A stretch of DNA of 31,161 nucleotides from a bacterium. GTDB lineage: Bacteria > Patescibacteriota > Minisyncoccia > UBA6257 > JAGGUH01. The notes below the pieces were generated by a model. It did no database searches and had not been told where the DNA came from. It saw only the letters and a program-made list of their open reading frames with translations. This document shows positions 9,495 to 16,133 of this stretch, piece after piece. The position numbers and the translations under genes are program-made. Position 1 is the stretch's first letter, and the number at the start of each line of letters is the position of its first letter. The DNA lies in NCBI GenBank assembly GCA_021158645.1, contig JAGGUH010000020.1, forward strand, positions 1 through 31,161, read 5' to 3'.

Positions 9495-9515
9495 TTAAAT
9501 TTTAAGATAAAATTT
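9484..9515 (+). repeat. 32-bp direct repeat, left copy
   Basis: Starts CTCTTTTTTTATT and ends AGATAAAATTT. It is identical over all 32 bases to 14556-14587. The offset between the copies is 5,072 bp and brackets the three minus-strand genes that separate rpsB from tsf. Confidence 0.85.
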
Positions 9516-9560
9516 CTTTTTTAAAAACTTTTAAAGGTTTATCAATTAAAATAATTTTAA

Positions 9561-11435
9561 TTATTTTTTAAATTTTTCTTTTAATTTTTTTAAAGCCCCC
9601 TGAAATTCTTCTTTAGAAAGTTGTTTTTCTTTAGAAGGTTGGGTTTCTGAAGCAACAAAGGATTCTAAGGGCTCTGGTTGTTCTTCTGGTAAAGGAGGTT
9701 CTAAGTTGACAATATAAAGTTTAAATTTAGGAAGATCTACTAAGGTTTGATTGATGCTATAAAAATATTCTAAATTTTCCGAAGTTGGCTGGTGTCCATA
9801 TTTATTTACCACATATTTTACTAAAGTTTTTCCAACTCTAAAAGTAATTTCCCATTGATCTTCTCCGGTTTTTGGATGTCGGCCTTTCTTAAATTTTCCC
9901 TTTTTCCATTCTTTTTCTTTTACTTGTTCTAATGCATATTCTAAGTCCTCTTGGTATTCCTTCCAGCGTTGCTTTAATTTTGCTTGCTTGATTAACCTTT
10001 CAATTTTCTTTTTTCTTTTTTGTGCTTCTTCTAATGAAAGAATTTTATGAAAATTTTGATATTTTAATTCTTTAAAAGGTTCGCCTGACCATATTTCTGG
10101 AGTTTTAAAATCCGATTTTTTCCAGGTTTCTAAAACGACGCCACCATTTGGAAAGTCCACTCCTCTGTAGTAGTCATAAACTCCAAATAGTTGTGCTACT
10201 ACTTTTTCTTGGTCGGTTTTTAATTCTGAAAGAAGAACCATTTCTTCTTTAATTTTTCCTTCCTTATCTACTTCGAAATCAATTAAATCAGGATTATGTT
10301 GAAGGTTGTCGCAATACCAACCTTCTTTTAGTTCTTTTCCACATAAAGGACATTTTTTGAAATATTTTTCGATTTCTTTTAAAGTTGTTTCTTTTGCTTC
10401 CTGTCGGGCTTCAAAATATTTTTTCATTTCTTCTATTTCTTTTTTAAACTCTTTCAAAAGAAGTGATGCTTTTTCAATGCCTTCTCTTCCGATTTCTTTT
10501 TCTTTTATTTTTTCTAAAATTTCTTTTACTTCTTCTTTAATCTGAGAAATTTTTTCTCTTCTTTCCATTTTTTCTCCTTCCCATTCAACTTCTATTTCGT
10601 ATCCATATTCCTCCAATTTTTCGTTCCATTCTAAATCATTTTCTTCTCCTAAATTTTCGTATACTTCATTTAATCTTTCCAACTCTGTTTCAAGTTGGAT
10701 GGCTTCTTTTTTTGTTTCTTCTTCTCCTTTTAATTTTTCTATAATTTCTAATGTTTGAGATTGAACTTCGTTAGCAGTTTTTAAAGAAGGAAAATATTTG
10801 ATAAAAAGTTTTCCTTCTTCGATGATTGTAAAAGCAGGATAGGAGAAAACTTCTTCTCCAGTTTCTGGATCTTTGGTATAAGAAAGGGGAGAGGGAAGTT
10901 CTGGTAATGGAACAAGAGGATTCCATTCTTCTACTATTTTTGTTTCAGGATAATTTTCGCTTTCTTTCCATTTTTCCCATTCTCTTTCTATAAATTCTTT
11001 TTTTACTTTTTCTTTTAATTCTTTTAAATTTTTTTCTTCAAAAGTTTCTGTTAAAGAAAAATTTTTTTCAGAAGGAAAAATAACTTTTATGCTAAGAAAT
11101 CGGCCTGAGGGTAAAGTGGGAATCTCCGAAAGTTTAAAAATTTCCTCATAAGGAATTTCTATTTTTGCTTTAAAACGCTCACTTTCTTCTTCATAAGGAG
11201 AATACGCATATTCTACGGGATATTTTTTTTGATTAATTTCTATTTCGTCAGGATTATTTTCTAAAATTTCTTTTATTTTCTCTAGAGAAATAAAATCATC
11301 TAAATTTAATTTTAAATCAACCTCTCTTTTTTTAAGGGCTTCTTCTAATTCTTTTTTAGAGGAAATTCGACCTAATCTTTCCTTATAAAAATCTTTTAAA
11401 AATTCTTTTTGGTTTTCAAAGGAAAACTTTTTCAT
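9561..11435 (-). CDS. Zinc-motif coiled-coil protein, probable separate HrpA-like C-terminal part
   Basis: A 624-residue, very Glu/Lys-rich protein with no firm family match. The first 120 residues (F-Y-K-E-R-L near 16-21, then about 61-97 with P-D-E and K-Y-P-V-E-Y, and I-E-I-P) recall the segment that follows the helicase core in bacterial HrpA proteins, where a FY-x-x-R-I block precedes a P-L-S-Y-x-F-E-P strand. A long predicted coiled coil spans roughly 225-360. C362-x2-C365, C375 and H380 look like a zinc-binding site. The C-terminal third is basic, with a beta-rich patch near 520-560, and ends in a low-complexity tail. It starts 52 nt after the DEAH helicase stop in the same operon. I infer that the HrpA architecture is split over two genes here. 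No catalytic motif is visible. Confidence 0.6.
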   Translation of the reverse strand: MKKFSFENQKEFLKDFYKERLGRISSKKELEEALKKREVDLKLNLDDFISLEKIKEILENNPDEIEINQKKYPVEYAYSPYEEESERFKAKIEIPYEEIFKLSEIPTLPSGRFLSIKVIFPSEKNFSLTETFEEKNLKELKEKVKKEFIEREWEKWKESENYPETKIVEEWNPLVPLPELPSPLSYTKDPETGEEVFSYPAFTIIEEGKLFIKYFPSLKTANEVQSQTLEIIEKLKGEEETKKEAIQLETELERLNEVYENLGEENDLEWNEKLEEYGYEIEVEWEGEKMERREKISQIKEEVKEILEKIKEKEIGREGIEKASLLLKEFKKEIEEMKKYFEARQEAKETTLKEIEKYFKKCPLCGKELKEGWYCDNLQHNPDLIDFEVDKEGKIKEEMVLLSELKTDQEKVVAQLFGVYDYYRGVDFPNGGVVLETWKKSDFKTPEIWSGEPFKELKYQNFHKILSLEEAQKRKKKIERLIKQAKLKQRWKEYQEDLEYALEQVKEKEWKKGKFKKGRHPKTGEDQWEITFRVGKTLVKYVVNKYGHQPTSENLEYFYSINQTLVDLPKFKLYIVNLEPPLPEEQPEPLESFVASETQPSKEKQLSKEEFQGALKKLKEKFKK

Positions 11436-11487
11436 AGTTTTTTATTTTTTTAAGTTAAAAAATTCTTTAGAAAATTTTTTCAGATAA

Positions 11488-13680
11488 TTATTTAAATGGA
11501 AAATTTATTTTGCCTTCAGTTCTTATCCAAAGATCTTTAAGAAATTGAAGTACTTTTTCGTTATGGACTATAAAGGGAAAGTCCAATCTTTTCTCTGCTA
11601 ACATTTCTGCAATTACTTCTGATGCTTCTTCTTTGGTTGCTTCTTCTATCTCTTTCCATACTGGGTCAGGTTCGTTTTTTAAGTAATATTCTATTTTTCT
11701 TACCACTTTATCTTTTTCAAAATCATAATATGGGTCCCTTATTTTTTTCTCAATCCAATGAGGAGCAATATCTTTTAACCATTCTGGTTTGACTGTTTGA
11801 CAAAATCGGACATAAGGTTTTTTTGTTTTAATTATTTCAGCAGCAACAAGAAATCTAGGCATTTCGTTAAAGAGAGATGAAGAAGGATGAATATAAAAAC
11901 CAATTTCCCCGTCTCTAATTCTAAGATATCTATAATAAGAATAATAACTCATTAAATTGTTAATTAATCCAGCAGCAATAGATTTGCCGATAAGTTCCGG
12001 ATCTTTTGTTTTCTTTTCAATCTCGACTCCGTTGTATTTTAAAATTCGAAACAGTTGATATTGAATGTCTTTTGCCTCTTTTAAGGTGCGCCAATGTAAA
12101 AAGTTTTTTCGAGCCCATTCATTTGAATAATTAGAGTTTTCATAATCTTCCCATACTTTAAGCAAGGTTAAAAAATCAGAACCAGGTACTTTGAATTTTT
12201 GATGTGCTAAATCCGCTTCTGTTTCTTTTCCTTTTGGACGCATAAAAACTGATCGTAATCCTAAAAAAGAAACTATTTTACAAACTTCTTGAACACAATT
12301 ATATTTTTTTGCTTCTAAAATTGCTTTGCCAATTCTTGGTTCTAATGGAATTTCTGATAATAATTCATCCTCTTTAGTTAATTTTTCTTCTTCGTCTAAA
12401 ATCCCCAGTGTTTTTAATTCTTCTAATGCAGATTTAATTGCTTCTTTTGGTGGGGGGTCAATAAAATCAAAATTTTCTACATCTTCAATTCCAATTTTTT
12501 TCATTTGTAAAATTACATGGGACAGGTTGGATCTCTGAATTTCTGGTTTTTGAAATTCGGGTCTTTTTTCAAAATCTTCTTCTGAATAAAGCCGCCAGCA
12601 CTCTCCGGGTCCCCATCGGCCTGCTCGTCCGGCTCTTTGAATACATCCGCTTTTTGCATGAGGCACAGTTATTAAAGTTTCAATTCCTAAAGAAGGATCA
12701 TATTCTTTTTGTTTAATTAATCCGGAATCAATAACATAGCGAATTCCTGGTGCTGTGACCGAAGTTTCGGCAATATTGGTGGCGACAATTATTTTTCGAT
12801 GAGGAGTTTCTTCAAAAATTTTATCTTGATCTTCTGGCTCCATTAAACCAAAAAGAGGCAAACAAACTATATTTTCTAAATTTCGTTCTTCAATTTTTCT
12901 GATGGTTCTTTCTATTTCTTCCTGACCTGGCATAAAAATTAAAATATCTCCTTCTTTTCTTTTTGGATCTTTTAAAATTTCTTCTACTTTTTCAGCGGCT
13001 TTTTCGCAATAATCCAAAACAGGTTCTTTTTCGTAATGAATTTTTACTGGATAAAGACGACCAGGAATTTCTGTGATTGGTGCATTCTCAAAATATTGAG
13101 CAAATTTTTCTTTTTCAATTGTGGCAGAAGATACAATAACTTTTAAATGAGGCAGGTTTTTTTCTTCACGCTCCCTTTGGGCTTTTTTTAGAAGACCCAG
13201 AGTAAAGTCAATATTTAAACTTCTCTCGTGGGCTTCATCTATCATTACTACAGAGTATTCTTTTAAAAGAGGATCTTCTTGAATTTTTCGGAGTAAGATT
13301 CCATCGGTCATAAAGTTAATTTTAGTTCCTTTGGTGGTCATATCCTCAAATCTAATTTGGTATCCTACTTCATCTCCAATTGGAGAATTAATTCTTTCGG
13401 CAACATATCGACTTATAGAACGCACCGCGACTCGACGAGGTTGGGTAATTGCGATTTTATCTTTTGGTTGAAGGATTTCTCTTATTATTAAAGGAATTTG
13501 AGTGGTTTTTCCTGAACTAGTTTCTCCTACGATAATACAAAAAGGATAAGTTTTTACTACCTCTTTTATTTTCTCTCGATATTCAAAAATTGGCAGTTTT
13601 TTATCTAATCCTTTCTCAATTTTCTTTTTTTCTTTAACACTTTTTTTAAAAAAATTTTTCTCAAAACGCCTAAAAACCAT
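11488..13680 (-). CDS. DEAH-box RNA helicase, HrpA-like
   Basis: A superfamily 2 ATP-dependent RNA helicase of the DEAH/RHA group. The motifs are complete: Walker A G-E-T-S-S-G-K-T (52-59; usually G-E-T-G-S-G-K-T), TQPRRVAV, D-E-A-H (148-151), S-A-T (185-187), LIFMPGQEEIE, ATNIAETSVT and Q-R-A-G-R-A-G-R (348-355). A ratchet/HA2-like region (about 430-530) and an OB-fold-like segment (about 570-640; GFYIHPSSSLF) follow. At 730 residues it is far shorter than E. coli HrpA (about 1300) and stops near where the long HrpA C-terminal part would begin. That part may be the next gene. The start overlaps the upstream unknown gene by 11 nt. HrpB is an alternative, but the OB-region wording is closer to HrpA and eukaryotic DHX proteins. 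Confidence 0.88.
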   Translation of the reverse strand: MVFRRFEKNFFKKSVKEKKKIEKGLDKKLPIFEYREKIKEVVKTYPFCIIVGETSSGKTTQIPLIIREILQPKDKIAITQPRRVAVRSISRYVAERINSPIGDEVGYQIRFEDMTTKGTKINFMTDGILLRKIQEDPLLKEYSVVMIDEAHERSLNIDFTLGLLKKAQREREEKNLPHLKVIVSSATIEKEKFAQYFENAPITEIPGRLYPVKIHYEKEPVLDYCEKAAEKVEEILKDPKRKEGDILIFMPGQEEIERTIRKIEERNLENIVCLPLFGLMEPEDQDKIFEETPHRKIIVATNIAETSVTAPGIRYVIDSGLIKQKEYDPSLGIETLITVPHAKSGCIQRAGRAGRWGPGECWRLYSEEDFEKRPEFQKPEIQRSNLSHVILQMKKIGIEDVENFDFIDPPPKEAIKSALEELKTLGILDEEEKLTKEDELLSEIPLEPRIGKAILEAKKYNCVQEVCKIVSFLGLRSVFMRPKGKETEADLAHQKFKVPGSDFLTLLKVWEDYENSNYSNEWARKNFLHWRTLKEAKDIQYQLFRILKYNGVEIEKKTKDPELIGKSIAAGLINNLMSYYSYYRYLRIRDGEIGFYIHPSSSLFNEMPRFLVAAEIIKTKKPYVRFCQTVKPEWLKDIAPHWIEKKIRDPYYDFEKDKVVRKIEYYLKNEPDPVWKEIEEATKEEASEVIAEMLAEKRLDFPFIVHNEKVLQFLKDLWIRTEGKINFPFK

Positions 13681-14293
13681 AAATTTTAATTGGAGAATTT
13701 TGAAAATTTTTTTGGTACCAAATTTCTCCTGCTATTCCGTAGAGAAAAAATTGAACTAATAAAAAAAGAAGGGGAGGTTTTTCTCCTGTCAATATTGCAA
13801 TTTCGGCTGGAGAAACTTGATTTACTGCTTCCTTAAGGGCTTTTTTTATTCTTGGAGCGAAATTTTTTTCTTTGGTTTCTGACCAGATTTTTTCTAGATG
13901 GATTATGATTTCTTTTTTTGGCGAGAGAGAATCTAATTGAAATTTTTTCTGGTATTTTTTTAATGAAAAATTCAAAGAGAGATTGATATCTTTTGGTCTT
14001 AAAAAAACTTGATTTGTAATGTTAAAAATCAAAAATCTCTGATTTTCTTTAGTTTTAAATATTACTTCAGGAGAAAATTTACGAAGTTCATCTAATACAA
14101 TCATTAAAGAAGGTAAGTTTTTTTCTTCTAAAAGTTCTACGGGCACGCCTGCTAATTGATTTCTTACTATGCTTCGGATTTTCTCTGCTTGAAGAGTTTC
14201 ACCCAAATCTTTTATTTCTTTTGATAAAGAAAAAGGAATATATTTTATTGCTTGAGGAATTTTTTTAGATTTAAGAAGAAGATGCTTTTTCAT
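13670..14293 (-). CDS. Unknown 207-residue protein, first gene of the helicase operon
   Basis: I do not recognise a family. The protein is mixed alpha/beta in appearance. The N-terminal half is charged (IVRNQLAGVPVELLEEKN near 42-59), followed by short beta-like stretches (RFLIFNITNQVFLR). A helical region leads to S-P-A-E-I-A-I-L-T-G-E-K. Residues about 173-190 (PPLLFLLVQFFLYGIAG) are strongly hydrophobic and could be one membrane-associated or buried helix. The C-terminus ends I-K-I-Y-G-F. No cysteines or obvious catalytic motif are seen. The stop overlaps the DEAH helicase start by 11 nt, which implies coupled translation and a shared task. A good TTGACA promoter lies 37 nt upstream of the ATG. 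Confidence 0.7.
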   Translation of the reverse strand: MKKHLLLKSKKIPQAIKYIPFSLSKEIKDLGETLQAEKIRSIVRNQLAGVPVELLEEKNLPSLMIVLDELRKFSPEVIFKTKENQRFLIFNITNQVFLRPKDINLSLNFSLKKYQKKFQLDSLSPKKEIIIHLEKIWSETKEKNFAPRIKKALKEAVNQVSPAEIAILTGEKPPLLFLLVQFFLYGIAGEIWYQKNFQNSPIKIYGF

Positions 14294-14329
14294 TTTAAAA
14301 AAATTTCATTTTTTTCTAATTTTTTAAGA

Positions 14330-14358
14330 AGTGTAATGTTAAATTTTTTAATTGTCAA
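14330..14358 (-). promoter_or_regulatory. Promoter of the three-gene helicase operon
   Basis: On the minus strand, a perfect TTGACA (14358-14353) is followed by a 17-nt spacer and TACACT (14335-14330, four of six). Predicted initiation near 14323 leaves a leader of about 30 nt before ATG 14293. Confidence 0.55.
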
Positions 14359-14555
14359 ATCAAATTTGGCTTTTTTTGAAATTGGTATAAAGTTTAAAAA
14401 AGCAGTATTTTCTAATTAAAATATGTGTGTGAAAGATAAAAAATAGTAAATTCTGTCATAAGATTATCAAACTACAAATACGGGGATGTTTTTTTGAGAG
14501 CAATAAAGCATTTAAAAAGTTTTTATTTTGCCTAAAACAAAAAAAAGAAACAAAC

Positions 14556-14587
14556 CTCTTTTTTTATTAAATTTTAAGATAAAATTT
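14556..14587 (+). repeat. 32-bp direct repeat, right copy
   Basis: Identical to 9484-9515. Recombination between the two copies would remove 5,072 bp and place tsf about 175 nt downstream of the rpsB terminator. Confidence 0.85.
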
Positions 14588-14687
14588 TAATTTTTTCTAT
14601 TCTTTTTTTACTTAATTATGTACTTTATGTATTTGAGATGAGTTTTGTTTTTTTATTGCCAAAAATGATAAAAAAATCTATATTTTA

Positions 14688-14715
14688 TTGACTTTTTTCT
14701 TTTTTTGGATAAGAT
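14688..14715 (+). promoter_or_regulatory. Candidate promoter of tsf
   Basis: TTGACT (14688-14693, five of six) is followed by a 16-nt spacer and TAAGAT (14710-14715, four of six). The -10 box ends 10 nt before ATG 14726, so the transcript would be leaderless or nearly so. Confidence 0.5.
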
Positions 14716-14725
14716 AAAAATTACT

Positions 14726-15310
14726 ATGGTTGATATTTCCTTACTAAAGCAATTAAGAGAAGAAACAAAAGTTTCTTTAGAAAAATGTAAAAAAGCCCTT
14801 GAAGATGCTCAAGGAGATTTAGAAAAGGCAAAAGAAATTTTAAAAAAAGAAGGCATTAAAACTGCAGAAAAGAAAAAAGAAAGACAAACAAAAGCCGGAA
14901 TTATTGAATCATATGTTCATACCAATAAAAAAATTGGAGTTTTAGTGAAATTGGCTGCTGAAACCGACTTTGTAGTTAAAAATCAGTTGTTTTCTGAATT
15001 GGCTCATAATATCGCGATGCAAATTGCGGCAATGAATCCAACTTATGTTTCGCCAGAAGATATTCCCGAAGAAGTACTAAAAGAAATGAAAGAAATTTAT
15101 TTAAAGGAATTAGAAGATTTGAAAAAACCAAAAGAAATTCTTGAGAAGGTTATTGAAGGAAAGATGAAAAAAAGATTTGAAGAAATTTGTTTATTGGAAC
15201 AACCTTATATTAAAGATCCAGAAATAAAAGTTAGTGATCTTATTAAAACCTATATTTCGAAATTAGGAGAAAATATTGCAATTTTAGAATTTGCTCGTCT
15301 CGAAATTTAA
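14726..15310 (+). CDS. tsf: Elongation factor Ts
   Basis: Guanine-nucleotide exchange factor that recycles EF-Tu. The N-terminal UBA-like domain reads S-L-L-K-Q-L-R-E-E-T followed by CKKALEDAQGDLEKA. The core carries the essential A-E-T-D-F-V-V-K-N motif, then H-N-I-A-M-Q-I-A-A-M-N-P-T-Y-V and KRFEEICLLEQPYIKD. At 194 residues it is the short form, as in Thermus, lacking much of the second core repeat of E. coli EF-Ts. ATG 14726 (M-V-D-I-S-L-L) is chosen over an in-frame TTG at 14705 because it matches the family start. The next small gene begins 2 nt after its stop. Confidence 0.95.
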   Translation: MVDISLLKQLREETKVSLEKCKKALEDAQGDLEKAKEILKKEGIKTAEKKKERQTKAGIIESYVHTNKKIGVLVKLAAETDFVVKNQLFSELAHNIAMQIAAMNPTYVSPEDIPEEVLKEMKEIYLKELEDLKKPKEILEKVIEGKMKKRFEEICLLEQPYIKDPEIKVSDLIKTYISKLGENIAILEFARLEI

Positions 15311-15312
15311 AA

Positions 15313-15687
15313 ATGTTTGATTTAATAAGTATTATTTTAACTCTTGGAAGTTTATCGGTAATTACTTTTTTGATTTTAAGAAAGTTGTTGGTTTTAGAAA
15401 ATAAAAAATTTTCCTCTCAAAAAAAAGAGAATTTTTTAAAAGAAGAAAAATTTTTAGGGAAAACATTGGAAGAATGGGATGAAGTTTCAAAAAATTTTCT
15501 TGAGTTTTTTTTAAGAAAAATAAAAATTATTTCTTTAAAAATTGATAATAAAATTTCTTTTTGGTTGGAATCTCTTAAAAAGGAGGAGGAAAAAAAGAAT
15601 CCTTTTTCTTTTAAAGAATTGAATCACAATCAAGAATTGAACCATAATCAAAAAAAATCTAAAAATAAAAGCAAAAAGCCAGCGTAG
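15313..15687 (+). CDS. Small single-pass membrane protein, unknown
   Basis: A 124-residue protein with one N-terminal hydrophobic helix (about residues 2-22). A long, basic, helical cytoplasmic tail follows, containing K-T-L-E-E-W-D-E-V-S-K and FWLESLKKEEEKK. Near the C-terminus the hexapeptide E-L-N-H-N-Q occurs twice in tandem, and the last residues are Lys/Ser-rich. No family is recognised. It starts 2 nt after tsf, so the two are likely cotranscribed. Its TAG stop (15685-15687) lies inside tRNA-Thr, giving a 10-nt overlap of coding and tRNA sequence. Codon use resembles the neighbours, which supports real coding. Confidence 0.65.
   Translation: MFDLISIILTLGSLSVITFLILRKLLVLENKKFSSQKKENFLKEEKFLGKTLEEWDEVSKNFLEFFLRKIKIISLKIDNKISFWLESLKKEEEKKNPFSFKELNHNQELNHNQKKSKNKSKKPA
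15616..15651 (+). repeat. Two 18-bp tandem units within the small membrane protein gene
   Basis: Two 18-bp units, differing at two silent third-codon positions, each encode E-L-N-H-N-Q. The silent differences suggest the duplication is kept at protein level. Confidence 0.8.
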
Positions 15688-15750
15688 CTCAACTGGAAGA
15701 GCAGCTGCTTTGTAAGCAGCGGGTTGCAGGTTCGAGTCCTGTCGCTGGCT
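15678..15750 (+). tRNA. tRNA-Thr (anticodon TGT)
   Basis: Complete 73-nt cloverleaf: acceptor GCCAGCG/CGCTGGC, D stem GCTC/GAGC, anticodon stem GCTGC/GCAGC with loop TTTGTAA, and T arm GCAGG-TTCGAGT-CCTGT (one G-T pair). CCA is not encoded. Its first 10 nt overlap the end of the upstream coding sequence. Confidence 0.97.
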
Positions 15751-15756
15751 CAAAAA

Positions 15757-15840
15757 ATGGAGATGGGTAGTGGGAGGTAAAAAGTAGGGAAAATTATTAA
15801 TTTTTATTTCCACTTCCCACTTCTCACTTCCCACCTCCAT
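15757..15840. repeat. Large imperfect inverted repeat between two tRNA genes
   Basis: Left arm ATGGAGATGGGTAGTGGGAG... and right arm ...CTTCCCACCTCCAT pair over about 37 nt with several mismatches around a loop of about 10 nt. The right arm is built of tandem 7-nt units close to ACTTCCC. The G/C-rich purine/pyrimidine character stands out from the AT-rich surroundings. Related sequence (GTGGGAGGTA) recurs inside queA. Confidence 0.8.
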
Positions 15841-15845
15841 TCTTT

Positions 15846-15929
15846 GGGCAGGTGCCGGAGTGGTCAAACGGGGTAGGCTGTAAACCTACTGGCCTTGTGC
15901 CTTCGGGGGTTCGAATCCCTCCCTGCCCA
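15846..15929 (+). tRNA. tRNA-Tyr (anticodon GTA)
   Basis: An 84-nt class II tRNA with acceptor GGGCAGG/CCTGCCC, anticodon stem GTAGG/CCTAC with loop CTGTAAA, a long variable arm and T loop TTCGAAT. CCA is not encoded. It lies on the plus strand about 1.35 kb from tyrS, which is on the opposite strand. Confidence 0.97.
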
Positions 15930-16133
15930 CTTTATAAAAGATAGCATAGAACAAAAAAATTAAAGAGAAAAAGAAGTTTAAAATTTAAAACTACAATTAA
16001 GCGTTATTTGTGGTTTAGAATTTGAAATTTATTTGAAATTTAGAAATTAGAATTTTTTATTAATTTAGAATTCCAAAAAATTTTTAACATTTAGTATCTC
16101 TAATTTTTGGAGAACGAAGAATAAAATAAAAAT

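Larger units (their letters stand above)
14294..14725. other. 432-bp gene-free spacer between the helicase operon and tsf
   Basis: Very AT-rich. It contains the minus-strand promoter of the helicase operon (14330-14358), the right copy of the 32-bp repeat (14556-14587) preceded by a weak A/T hairpin, and the tsf promoter (14688-14715). No convincing small ORF or structured RNA was seen. Confidence 0.7.

Noticed and set aside
15757..15840. CRISPR-like repeats
   Set aside because: The units are only about 7 nt, contiguous and without spacers, and no cas gene is present.
15535..15867. Minus-strand ORF of 110 residues across the tRNA genes
   Set aside because: It runs through two tRNA genes and the hairpin repeat and reads backwards through a better-supported gene. 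Its sequence is explained by those features.
15930..16133. parS or origin sequence near parB
   Set aside because: No CACGTG-centred palindrome and no DnaA-box cluster is visible. The spacer is simply AT-rich.
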